Source: F23-B02 sp963610045
GTDB taxonomy: Bacteria; Bacillota; Clostridia; Oscillospirales; Oscillospiraceae
Assembly: GCA_963610045.1 (NCBI GenBank)
Contig: CAVDMS010000065.1
Span: forward strand, 1 to 9,268
DNA length: 9,268 nucleotides
Direction of reading: 5' to 3'
Shown: positions 1 to 6,036 of the stretch, in pieces
Numbering within the stretch: the first letter of the stretch is position 1
Layout of the letters: each line of letters starts with the position of its first letter
The notes under the pieces: generated by a model
The model's database searches: none
The model's input: the letters and a program-made list of their open reading frames with translations, nothing else
What the model was told of the DNA's origin: nothing
Program-made: the position numbers and the translations under genes

Positions 1-606
1 GGAATAGGCGCAGCTTGCGGCATGAAGATGTCCGTAGCAGCAAAGCTCGACCCCATATTCGTCAAGAAGCCGGAGTATGTCCGGGCAGTCGTAATTGAGG
101 TACTTCGGCGGATAGTGCAGAAACACAAACTTCCTGCCCTCGCCTGCCGATTTGAGCGACGCCTCAAGACGCATATTCTCACGCTGCATTATCTTGCGGT
201 CGTGAGCGTCACCCTTCAGCTCCTCGTAAAACCAACCTCGTGTACCGCAGATGGCGACGCCCTCATACACAAAGCTGTTGTTGTGCAGAATGTCTATCGT
301 GGTGATGCCGTTGTCGGCGAAAAAGCGCTTTGCCTTGCTCGCCGTCGACCACCAGTAATCGTGGTTGCCTTTTAAAATGATCTTTTTTCCCGGCAATCTG
401 TCTATAAAAAGGAAATCCTCAAGCGATTCCTCCATGCTCATTCCCCAGCTGATGTCGCCGCACAAAACAGTGAGGTCGTCATCACGAAGCCCGGAAAAGC
501 CCTCCGACAACTTGCGGACGTAATCCTCCCACCTGCCGCCGAACACCTCCATCGACTTGCTGCCGCCGAGGGACAAGTGCAGATCGCCAATAGCATATAG
601 TGACAT
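1..606 (-). CDS. Calcineurin-like metallophosphoesterase, 3' end beyond the window
   Basis: Predicted metal-dependent phosphohydrolase of the calcineurin-like superfamily. The 202 visible codons carry the di-metal motifs in order: GDLH (Asp8, His10), CGDISW (Asp51), GNHDYW (Asn81, His82), a later FLHYPP histidine (His164) and GHLH (192-195). The set is complete, so the visible part looks catalytically competent. The reading frame is open to position 1, so only the C-terminus is missing; I expect a protein somewhat over 220 residues. The start is the ATG at 606-604, preceded by GGAGG with a 4-nt gap. The family resembles the single-domain cytosolic phosphohydrolases common in Firmicutes. The substrate cannot be told from sequence. 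The gene diverges from the DUF1540 gene across about 80 bp. Family assignment is firm; physiological role is unknown. Confidence 0.9.
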   Translation of the reverse strand, partial: MSLYAIGDLHLSLGGSKSMEVFGGRWEDYVRKLSEGFSGLRDDDLTVLCGDISWGMSMEESLEDFLFIDRLPGKKIILKGNHDYWWSTASKAKRFFADNGITTIDILHNNSFVYEGVAICGTRGWFYEELKGDAHDRKIMQRENMRLEASLKSAGEGRKFVFLHYPPKYLNYDCPDILRLLDEYGVELCCYGHLHAASCAYS

Positions 607-685
607 ATATCCTCCGTATAAAAGCGGTCAAATCCGAAAATAATATAAACGCCAAAGGCAATTATAACATCGGAGGTATTTCGAA
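607..685. promoter_or_regulatory. Divergent intergenic region with AT-rich -10-like boxes
   Basis: This 79-bp stretch separates two divergent genes and must hold both promoters unless one lies inside a gene. For the minus-strand phosphoesterase a perfect TATAAT lies at 666-661, but its -35 would fall at about 690-685 with only a weak TTCATT match. For the plus strand, TAATAT/TATAAA at 641-649 could be a -10, with no recognisable -35. The ribosome binding sites are GGAGG at 672-676 (plus strand, 9 nt before the ATG) and its minus-strand counterpart at 611-615. Exact start points are not determinable here. Confidence 0.4.
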
Positions 686-868
686 ATGAATGACAAGAAG
701 ATCAGAAACAACGAGATCACCGGCGTCGGCTGCGACGTAAGCCAGTGCAAGTACAACACCATCGACAGCAAGTGCTCCGCTTCTCACATCAGCGTACAGA
801 ACGACAAGGCTACCACCAAGTCCGAGACCTACTGCTCCACCTTCTGTCCCAGAGGCTGCTGCGACTGA
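686..868 (+). CDS. DUF1540 domain-containing small cysteine-rich protein
   Basis: A 60-residue protein with seven cysteines (16, 21, 30, 50, 54, 58, 59). The core spacing, C-DVSQ-CKYN, then C-SA-x-x-I-x-V and YCSTFC, matches the DUF1540 family of short Firmicutes proteins. Its function is unknown; metal binding is a reasonable guess from the cysteines. No signal peptide or membrane segment is visible, so it should be cytosolic. The ATG follows GGAGG at 672-676 by 9 nt. Codon use is extreme: all six Lys codons are AAG and all six Thr codons are ACC, unlike the flanking phosphoesterase and thrC genes, suggesting high expression. It is the only plus-strand gene here and converges on thrC. The CPRGCC tail adds cysteines beyond the part of the family I recognise. 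Confidence 0.85.
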   Translation: MNDKKIRNNEITGVGCDVSQCKYNTIDSKCSASHISVQNDKATTKSETYCSTFCPRGCCD

Positions 869-872
869 TCAC

Positions 873-888
873 ACGGGAGAAATCCCGT
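873..888. terminator. Short hairpin between the convergent DUF1540 gene and thrC
   Basis: ACGGGA, a GAAA loop and TCCCGT form a perfect 6-bp stem in the 25-bp gap between the two stop codons. There is no clear T tract on either side, so it is a weak or atypical terminator that both convergent transcripts may share. The GNRA-type loop on the plus strand would stabilise it. Confidence 0.4.
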
Positions 889-893
889 ACATA

Positions 894-2375
894 TCATTTC
901 AAAAATTCATCGACCGCAGTCTTCATCCCGCTCGGCGGAATGACGTCTTTAAAGCGCACTTCCCTTTCGGTCAGACCGCGCAGCGGCAGCGGGGCCTCGA
1001 TACCGCTGACCTCTGACAGCCTTTCGATAAGCTCGGCACCGCCCTTTTCGGCGTTGTCGCCGAGCGCCTTCAAAACGCTGTCGCTGAACTTAAAGGGGCT
1101 TGCCGTGGAAACGACGATGCAGGGACGCTCGGTGCCGTCACCGCTGCGCACATCGCACAGCACCTTATATGCGACCGCTGTGTGCGTGTCCATGAGATAG
1201 GAATCCTTATTCCAAACGGTCTTTATCGTCTCAAGCGTTTCCGCATCCGAGCAGTAACCGCCGACAAAGCACTCGTCTATCGCAGCTTTAAGCTTGGGCG
1301 AAACGGTGTAGCGCCCCGACTCGGAAAGCTGCTTCATATACCCGGCTGTTTCCTCCGTGCTGCCGGAGAGATTGCAGAGCAGACGTTCAAGATTGCTGGA
1401 AACGAGGATGTCCATGGACGGAGACAGCGTATTGTGGAAGGCTCTGTTTCTGTCATAGCAGCCACTTGCCAAAAAGTCGCTGAGTACGTTGTTTGCGTTG
1501 GATGCGCACAGCAGTCTGCCGACCGGCAGACCCATGCTGCGGGCATACCATCCGGCAAGGATGTTGCCGAAATTGCCCGTCGGCACCGAAAAGTCAACGG
1601 TGTCGCCCAAGGCTATGCTGCCCGACTTCACAAAGTCGCAGTACGCCGAGAAGTAGTAAACTATCTGCGGAAGCAGTCTGCCCCAGTTGATGGAGTTTGC
1701 GGAGGACAGGAAATAGCCTCGCTCGGTCAGTTTTGCGGCAAAATCGGCATCGGAGAATATTCTTTTGACGCCGCTCTGCGCATCGTCGAAATTGCCGACG
1801 ACTGCGGTAACGCCGACGTTTTTACCCGTCTGGGTTATCATTTGCAGCTTCTGCGCCTCCGATACGCCGTCGTTCGGATAAAAGACCTGAATCTTGGTAC
1901 CCGGAACGTCGGCAAAGCCCTCAAGCGCCGCCTTGCCCGTGTCACCGCTCGTAGCGACGAGGATGCAGACACGGCGTTCCTCCCCGCATTTTTTCAGCGA
2001 CGCCGTAAGCAGATGCGGGAGAAGCTGAAGAGCCATGTCCTTGAAAGCGCAGGTCGGCCCGTGCCAAAGCTCAAGCACCGCAGTCGTACCGTTAAGCACT
2101 CTCAGGGGTGCCACCGCATCGCAGTCAAAGCCGCTGCCGTACGCCGAAGCGCACAGCGCCTTAAGCTCGTCCTCACTGAAATCGTCAAGATATTTTGACA
2201 TTATGTAAACCGCTCTACCGTAGTAGTCCATACCGCACAGGGCGGCGATCTCGTCCATGTCAAGCTGCGGCACCGTTTCCGGGACGAACAGTCCGCCGTC
2301 GGGGGCAAGCCCCTTGGCGATGGCTTCCGCCGCCGTGACGCCGTACATCGAATTTCTTGTACTGAAATATTTCAC
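894..2375 (-). CDS. thrC: Threonine synthase
   Basis: Pyridoxal-phosphate enzyme converting O-phosphohomoserine to threonine and phosphate, the last step of threonine synthesis, in the cytosol. The 493-residue length and motifs fit the longer E. coli/yeast-like class. GPTCAFKDMAL carries the PLP-binding lysine (Lys112), SGDTGKAALEGF follows it, then NSINWGRLLPQ and VPTGNFGNILAG. The N-terminus has the family's typical YFSTR and GLAPDGGLFVPE. I place the start at the GTG at 2375-2373: a GAGG lies 6 nt upstream and the initiator sits just before KYFSTR. A TTG 12 nt further upstream is also in frame but overlaps yraN and lacks a better site. Only 1 nt separates it from the yraN stop, so it is the last gene of the lepB operon. 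No thrA or thrB is adjacent. Confidence 0.96.
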   Translation of the reverse strand: MKYFSTRNSMYGVTAAEAIAKGLAPDGGLFVPETVPQLDMDEIAALCGMDYYGRAVYIMSKYLDDFSEDELKALCASAYGSGFDCDAVAPLRVLNGTTAVLELWHGPTCAFKDMALQLLPHLLTASLKKCGEERRVCILVATSGDTGKAALEGFADVPGTKIQVFYPNDGVSEAQKLQMITQTGKNVGVTAVVGNFDDAQSGVKRIFSDADFAAKLTERGYFLSSANSINWGRLLPQIVYYFSAYCDFVKSGSIALGDTVDFSVPTGNFGNILAGWYARSMGLPVGRLLCASNANNVLSDFLASGCYDRNRAFHNTLSPSMDILVSSNLERLLCNLSGSTEETAGYMKQLSESGRYTVSPKLKAAIDECFVGGYCSDAETLETIKTVWNKDSYLMDTHTAVAYKVLCDVRSGDGTERPCIVVSTASPFKFSDSVLKALGDNAEKGGAELIERLSEVSGIEAPLPLRGLTEREVRFKDVIPPSGMKTAVDEFLK

Positions 2376-2376
2376 G

Positions 2377-2742
2377 TTACACCTCAAAAGCGTTTTCGAT
2401 ATGGTTCAGCTTCACACCGAAGCCCTTTGCTCCGTTCGGCGCGTAGATCTCAATGACATCGAAGCGGGGCTGTTTTTCGGTCTCGTGCTGCTGAAGGTAT
2501 AGCTGCGCCGCCGTTATGATACGGCGCTGCTTTGAATATGTGACAAATTCACGGGCTTCGCCGTGATCGCTGCTTTTTCTGAGCTTCACCTCCGCAAAAA
2601 CTATGTATTTGCGGTTTTCGGCGATCACGTCTATCTCCCCCTGTCGGCAGGAGTAGTTCATGCAAACGATCTTGTAGCCGTGCAGCCTGAGGTAGCTTGC
2701 TGCCTTGCGCTCACCCCATGCGCCTATCTCACGTTTTTCCAT
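2377..2742 (-). CDS. yraN: YraN family (UPF0102) nuclease-fold protein
   Basis: A 121-residue protein of the YraN/UPF0102 family, which has a restriction-endonuclease-like (PD-D/E-XK) fold and no firmly established role; genome maintenance is suspected because it often neighbours rnhB. Visible features are GAWGERKAASYL with Glu11 near the N-terminus, GEIDVIA with Asp38 and FAEVKLR with Glu51 and Lys53, giving the D-x12-E-x-K nuclease core. The chosen ATG at 2742-2740 overlaps the rnhB stop by one base (TGATG), and an AAGGAAG ribosome binding site lies about 9 nt upstream inside rnhB. A start further upstream would put 14 unconserved residues inside rnhB. It is followed after 1 nt by thrC. Confidence 0.93.
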   Translation of the reverse strand: MEKREIGAWGERKAASYLRLHGYKIVCMNYSCRQGEIDVIAENRKYIVFAEVKLRKSSDHGEAREFVTYSKQRRIITAAQLYLQQHETEKQPRFDVIEIYAPNGAKGFGVKLNHIENAFEV

Positions 2743-3341
2743 CAGTGCATCTTCCTTAAAAAGCTCGGTCTGTGTATCTCGCACGGACCGTACTTTCGCA
2801 GCGCCTCGTAGTGAAGCTTGGTACCGTAGCCCTTGTGCTTTTCAAAGGCGTATTCGGGGTACTTTTCCACCATCTTGAGCATATATCGGTCACGGCTCAC
2901 CTTCGCAAGCACGGAAGCGGCGGCAATGTCTGCACAGCGTGCGTCGCCCTTTACGATGCAGCGGCTGTCAAGGACTATGCCCTTGTTCCTGTTGCCGTCT
3001 ATGAGTGCAAGCTCCGGTGCGGGAGAAAGACCGCCTATTGCCCTGTTCATCGCAAGCATCGTTGCGCCGAGAATGTTGAGGCTCTCGATCTCCGCAACGT
3101 CCGCAAAGGCAACGCTCCACGCAGTCGCCGACTCGGTTATCAGGTCGTAAAGCGCATCACGCTGCTTTTCGCTGAGCTTTTTGGAGTCGTTGAGTCCTTC
3201 TATCTCCATGCCCTGCGGCAGGATGACCGCCGCTGCGTACACGGGTCCCGCAAGCGGACCCCGCCCCGCCTCGTCAACTCCGCAGACGAGCTTGTAGCCC
3301 TCGGCGTATATTTCGTTTTCAAGCTCCCACAGATCAGTCAT
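2742..3341 (-). CDS. rnhB: Ribonuclease HII
   Basis: Endonuclease that cuts the RNA strand of RNA-DNA hybrids and removes misincorporated ribonucleotides from DNA. At 199 residues it is near the usual bacterial length. CGVDEAGRGPLAGPV supplies catalytic Asp23 and Glu24, ALIDGN supplies Asp115, and KGDARCADIAAASVLAKVSRDR supplies Asp133, so the DEDD metal site is complete. The C-terminus has the family's KHKGYGT and HRPSF. I chose the ATG at 3341-3339, which overlaps the rbgA stop by 8 nt and has GGAG 8 nt upstream. Another ATG at 3380 would add 13 residues and overlap rbgA by 47 nt with a poorer binding site. Confidence 0.96.
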   Translation of the reverse strand: MTDLWELENEIYAEGYKLVCGVDEAGRGPLAGPVYAAAVILPQGMEIEGLNDSKKLSEKQRDALYDLITESATAWSVAFADVAEIESLNILGATMLAMNRAIGGLSPAPELALIDGNRNKGIVLDSRCIVKGDARCADIAAASVLAKVSRDRYMLKMVEKYPEYAFEKHKGYGTKLHYEALRKYGPCEIHRPSFLRKMH

Positions 3342-4209
3342 TCGGCCGCTCCAAGCTAAGTCTTCCAAGCTTTCCGTCATGGTACTCGCTCAGAAGCGTA
3401 TTTGCCATACGTTCAATGTCGTACTCCCCTCTCGAAACGAGGAAGCCACGCTTTTTCGCAGCCTGCTCAAGCAGCTCGTAGCCGTTCATTTCGGGGTCGG
3501 GGACTATTTTGTAGCGCTCCTCAAGCGCCTTGGGGTACATTCTGCAAAGCCGAAGCATAAAGTTTGCTCCGAGGGTCTCACGGTCCAGCACGTCGGACTT
3601 TATTGCGTTCGTTATCGCAAGCAGCTCTCCGACCTCCTGAGAGTCGAATTTCGGCCACAGGATGCCCGGAGTGTCAAGAAGATCAAGACCCTTGTCGATG
3701 TTTATCCACTGCTTTCCTCTCGTTACGCCGGGCTTGTCCCCGGCGGCAGCAGCCTTGCGCCCTGCTACTTTATTTATAAATGTAGACTTTCCGACGTTGG
3801 GTATGCCGAGTATCATCACACGGAGGGGACGTGTCGCCTGGCCCTTGGCGGCGTAGTCAGCCAGCTTATCCGCCAAAAGCTCACGCACGCTGCGGGCAAA
3901 GCCGTTAACGCCTTTGCCGCTCTTTGCGTCTGTCTGCATCACCTTCAGGCCCTGTGCGGTGAAGTACTTTACCCACGCATCGGTAATGTCCTTATCCGCA
4001 AGGTCGCAGCGGTTGAGGATGATGAGCCTCGGCTTTCCGGCGGCAAGTCTGTCGATATCCGGGTTGCGGCTTGAGTTGGGGATGCGTGCGTCAAGTATCT
4101 CGCACACGGCGTCGACCAGCTTGACGTTCTCCTCGATCATGCGCTGCGCCTTGGTCATGTGACCGGGGAACCACTGGATATTCATTTTTTCGTAAGCGTT
4201 TTCCTGCAT
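3334..4209 (-). CDS. rbgA: Ribosome biogenesis GTPase RbgA (YlqF)
   Basis: Circularly permuted GTPase that in Bacillus subtilis is needed for late maturation of the 50S subunit. The motif order G4-G5-G1-G2-G3 is visible: NRCD (66-69), TDAKSGKG (93-100), GIPNVGKST (135-143), a G2 threonine in PGVTRGKQW (Thr163) and DTPG (179-182). The C-terminal RNA-binding region follows. The N-terminal IQWFPGHMTKA is diagnostic of YlqF. The start is the ATG at 4209-4207, 1 nt after the lepB stop, with a GGTGG partial ribosome binding site. An internal ATG at 4185-4183, giving 283 residues, fits the family N-terminus better but has no close binding site. The G4 motif reads NRCD rather than the usual NKxD. Confidence 0.95.
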   Translation of the reverse strand: MQENAYEKMNIQWFPGHMTKAQRMIEENVKLVDAVCEILDARIPNSSRNPDIDRLAAGKPRLIILNRCDLADKDITDAWVKYFTAQGLKVMQTDAKSGKGVNGFARSVRELLADKLADYAAKGQATRPLRVMILGIPNVGKSTFINKVAGRKAAAAGDKPGVTRGKQWINIDKGLDLLDTPGILWPKFDSQEVGELLAITNAIKSDVLDRETLGANFMLRLCRMYPKALEERYKIVPDPEMNGYELLEQAAKKRGFLVSRGEYDIERMANTLLSEYHDGKLGRLSLERPND

Positions 4210-4210
4210 A

Positions 4211-4792
4211 TCAACCACCGTAGGGACTGCCTATCCTGTCAAGCGGGAACAGTACAAACACGACCTTGCCGATTATGAGCCTTGTATCGACCATGCCGAT
4301 CGCCGCCTTGCGGCTGTCGGTCGATCTGTTGCGGTTGTCGCCCATGACGAACACACAGCCCTCCGGCACCGTCTGAACGCCGGAGAAGTCGATGGGAATG
4401 TAAGTGTAGTCGGCGATATACGGTTCGTCGAGCGCAACGCCGTCCACATACACTATGCCCTTGTCAAAGTCGATCTCGACCGTCTGCCCCTCGGTGGCGA
4501 TGACACGCTTCACGAGCGCTTCGGACTTGTACTCGTCCTTTCGGAACACGACGATGTCGCCCTGCTTGGGAGTGTAAGGCAGGTCCAAAACCACCATCTT
4601 GTCGCCGTCAAAAAGCGTATTGTTCATGGAGTCGCCAACGACGTCGACAAGTCGGAAGACGAAAACAAAAACAAGTATGCATATGACAAGAGCGGTGATA
4701 AGGCTCTGGGCCCACTCGTATACCTCGCCTCTGACGGTAAAGGGCTTTTCGGCGACCGCTTCCTCTTTGTTGATTTTTGCTTTATCTTTCAT
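4211..4792 (-). CDS. lepB: Signal peptidase I
   Basis: Membrane-bound serine protease (type I signal peptidase, S26) that removes signal peptides from exported proteins outside the membrane. The 193-residue size is typical of the short Gram-positive SipS-type enzymes. After a charged cytosolic N-terminus, residues 29-49 form one transmembrane segment. VGDSMNNTL holds the nucleophile Ser55, ALVKRVIA holds the general base Lys95, and GDNRNRSTDSR is the conserved box near residues 150-161. The ATG at 4792-4790 has AGAGG about 8 nt upstream. It is the first gene of the lepB-rbgA-rnhB-yraN-thrC run, with a promoter at 4855-4826. Its stop lies 1 nt before the rbgA start. Confidence 0.96.
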   Translation of the reverse strand: MKDKAKINKEEAVAEKPFTVRGEVYEWAQSLITALVICILVFVFVFRLVDVVGDSMNNTLFDGDKMVVLDLPYTPKQGDIVVFRKDEYKSEALVKRVIATEGQTVEIDFDKGIVYVDGVALDEPYIADYTYIPIDFSGVQTVPEGCVFVMGDNRNRSTDSRKAAIGMVDTRLIIGKVVFVLFPLDRIGSPYGG

Positions 4793-4825
4793 AGCTGTGC
4801 CTCTTTACATATTTGGTATCATATT

Positions 4826-4855
4826 ATTATACACGATAAACATACCAATAGGCAA
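4826..4855 (-). promoter_or_regulatory. Promoter of the lepB operon
   Basis: A perfect TATAAT lies at 4831-4826 and TTGCCT (four of six consensus bases) at 4855-4850, with an 18-bp spacer. This predicts a housekeeping sigma-A start near 4819 and a leader of about 27 nt before lepB. The -35 abuts the terminator behind rplS, so lepB and its followers can be transcribed independently of rplS. Confidence 0.7.
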
Positions 4856-4856
4856 C

Positions 4857-4884
4857 AAAAAAAGAGGCATACGCCTCTTTTTTT
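4857..4884. terminator. Bidirectional intrinsic terminator behind rplS
   Basis: Perfect inverted repeat of 12 bases per arm: A7-GAGGC, a 4-nt ATAC loop, GCCTC-T7. The GC-rich inner stem followed by a run of seven T on either strand makes it an intrinsic terminator in both directions. For the minus strand it lies 20 nt past the rplS stop and should end the rplS transcript; in the plus direction it would block antisense reading into rplS. Confidence 0.9.
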
Positions 4885-4903
4885 GACACTGTAGACAGGA
4901 AAC

Positions 4904-5245
4904 TTACAGGCGCTCCTTGACCTTTGCGCTCTTACCGACTCTTTCACGAAGGTAGTAGAGCTTTGCTCTGCGCACTTTACCTCTGCGGACCGTCTCGACG
5001 GAGACGATGGAGGGAGAATGCACGGGGAAGACCTTCTCGCAGCCTACGCCGTAGGAAATGCGGCGGACGGTGATGGTCTCGTTGATGCCGCCATGCTTCT
5101 TGGCAATGATGGTGCCTTCGAAAGCCTGGTTGCGCTCGCGGCTGCCTTCCTTGACACGAACGGTGATACGCACGGTATCGCCGACGTTGAGTACGGGCAG
5201 TTCGGGCTTCATGTACTGTTCGCTGAGAATTTTGACCAGATCCAT
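4904..5245 (-). CDS. rplS: 50S ribosomal protein L19
   Basis: Structural protein of the large ribosomal subunit, located at the 30S-50S interface. At 113 residues it has the family's normal length. Recognisable segments are PVLNVGDTVRI, a basic loop with EGSRERNQAFEG, IAKKHGG and the central RRISYGVGCEKVFPVHSP, then RRGKVRRAKLYYLR. The ATG follows a strong AAGGAAGGA ribosome binding site with about 7 nt between. It has its own promoter and terminator and so appears monocistronic. The usual Firmicutes upstream genes rpsP, rimM and trmD are absent here; the upstream gene is the DUF2344 gene. The order rplS-lepB-rbgA-rnhB to its left is conserved in Firmicutes. Confidence 0.98.
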   Translation of the reverse strand: MDLVKILSEQYMKPELPVLNVGDTVRITVRVKEGSRERNQAFEGTIIAKKHGGINETITVRRISYGVGCEKVFPVHSPSIVSVETVRRGKVRRAKLYYLRERVGKSAKVKERL

Positions 5246-5334
5246 AATCTAATCCTTCCTTTACTTTAAGGCGTTCATACCGTTGGGCGCATCGACCTCG
5301 GCAGCGGACCGCTTGATAGCTTGCACACGCAAGC
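5246..5334 (-). promoter_or_regulatory. rplS 5' leader with a 5'-end hairpin, possible L19 autoregulatory leader
   Basis: The predicted transcript start near 5334 leaves about 89 nt before the ATG. It opens with a perfect 6-bp hairpin, GCTTGC-GTGT-GCAAGC (5334-5319), followed by GC-rich sequence including a near-palindrome at 5313-5303. A short CCTT/AAGG pairing near 5270-5257 could partly cover the ribosome binding site. Firmicutes rplS genes often carry the L19 leader, an autoregulatory RNA; I see structure potential but cannot match its consensus by eye. Confidence 0.3.
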
Positions 5335-5340
5335 CAATAT

Positions 5341-5369
5341 ATAGTAGCACGAAAGTCTCGGCATTGCAA
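5341..5369 (-). promoter_or_regulatory. Promoter of rplS
   Basis: TTGCAA at 5369-5364 and TACTAT at 5346-5341 are spaced by 17 bp, and the -10 is preceded by TGC, giving an extended -10. Both boxes match four of six consensus bases. The -35 lies 8 nt after the stop codon of the DUF2344 gene and within the hairpin at 5352-5378. Confidence 0.6.
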
Positions 5370-5378
5370 GACTTTTTT
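5352..5378 (+). terminator. Terminator-like hairpin overlapping the rplS -35 region
   Basis: AAAGTCTCG and CAAGACTTT flank the loop GCATTG. Read on the plus strand there is a 7-bp stem, one C-A mismatch and one more pair, followed by a run of six T ending at 5378, which is the better terminator direction. On the minus strand the mismatch becomes a G-U pair, giving a 9-bp stem directly after the DUF2344 stop, but with only three T after it. It may end the radical SAM operon weakly and block antisense transcription more strongly. Confidence 0.5.
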
Positions 5379-6036
5379 ATCGAAATACCTGCATTTCCGC
5401 ATCAAATACCTGGATCCTGCGGAATTTTGCAAAGTCGGGAGCGATCTCAGGCTCAAGCTGAGTGAGCGCCGACACCAAAAGCTCCGGATTAAGCGTCGGC
5501 TCCTGCGCCGAAATGACTGCGCTCAGCGCAATTCCGTCGTCACAGATGCCGAACTCAAGGGACTTTATTGCCGGCTTTATGTCCGTATCGGACATTCCCT
5601 TTTTCGTCCTCTTGGATATAACGATGCTCTCGGCGGCGAAGAATCGCTCAAGCTCCGGCAGCATATCCTCGGCACTTCGCTCGTCGTACTCAAAAACGCC
5701 GCTTACGGACAGCCACTTAATGTCCTTGACCTTACGCTCCGAGGCGTAGACGTCAAGCACCTCTATCCCCTCCGGCATCTGCACCCTGAGTGCGGTCAGT
5801 ATATCCTCCGGCTTAAGCTCCGTGCGAAGGCGGAAATCCATGATCTCGCAGACGCTTTCGCAGCCGACAGACAGCGGCAGCGCTATGGAAATGTTGGGGT
5901 GCGGGTTAAAGCCCTCGGAGTATTTAAGGGGAATTTCACTCCGCATGAAGGCTCTCGTTATCGTGCGCATGAGGTCAAGGTGCGAGATATACACCGCTCT
6001 GCCGGTCTTGGAAAATTTCATTCTAAGCTTATCCAT
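5377..6036 (-). CDS. TIGR03936 family radical SAM-associated protein (DUF2344)
   Basis: A 219-residue protein of the DUF2344/TIGR03936 family, which is nearly always encoded next to, or fused to, TIGR03960 radical SAM proteins. Its biochemical role is not known to me. Diagnostic N-terminal motifs are YISHLDLMRTITRAFMR (16-32), IPLKYSEGFNPHPNIS (35-50) and ALPLSVGCES (52-61). The protein has no cysteine cluster of its own and no membrane segment. The ATG at 6036-6034 overlaps the end of the radical SAM gene by 8 nt, and GGAGG lies 8 nt upstream inside that gene, so the two are probably made together. The rplS promoter begins just past its stop. In many clostridia this position is followed by rng/rplU; here rplS follows instead. 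Confidence 0.92.
   Translation of the reverse strand: MDKLRMKFSKTGRAVYISHLDLMRTITRAFMRSEIPLKYSEGFNPHPNISIALPLSVGCESVCEIMDFRLRTELKPEDILTALRVQMPEGIEVLDVYASERKVKDIKWLSVSGVFEYDERSAEDMLPELERFFAAESIVISKRTKKGMSDTDIKPAIKSLEFGICDDGIALSAVISAQEPTLNPELLVSALTQLEPEIAPDFAKFRRIQVFDAEMQVFR

Noticed and set aside
1182..2198. A 338-codon plus-strand open frame antisense to thrC
   Set aside because: It lies entirely opposite a well-supported conserved gene, has no recognisable family motif, and follows from the GC-rich codon pattern of thrC.
3379..4074. A 231-codon plus-strand open frame opposite rbgA
   Set aside because: Fully antisense to a conserved GTPase and without recognisable domains.
4977..5456. A 159-codon minus-strand frame overlapping rplS and its leader
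   Set aside because: It reads rplS in another frame, giving an Arg/His/Gln-rich protein, and crosses the rplS promoter; rplS itself is unmistakable.
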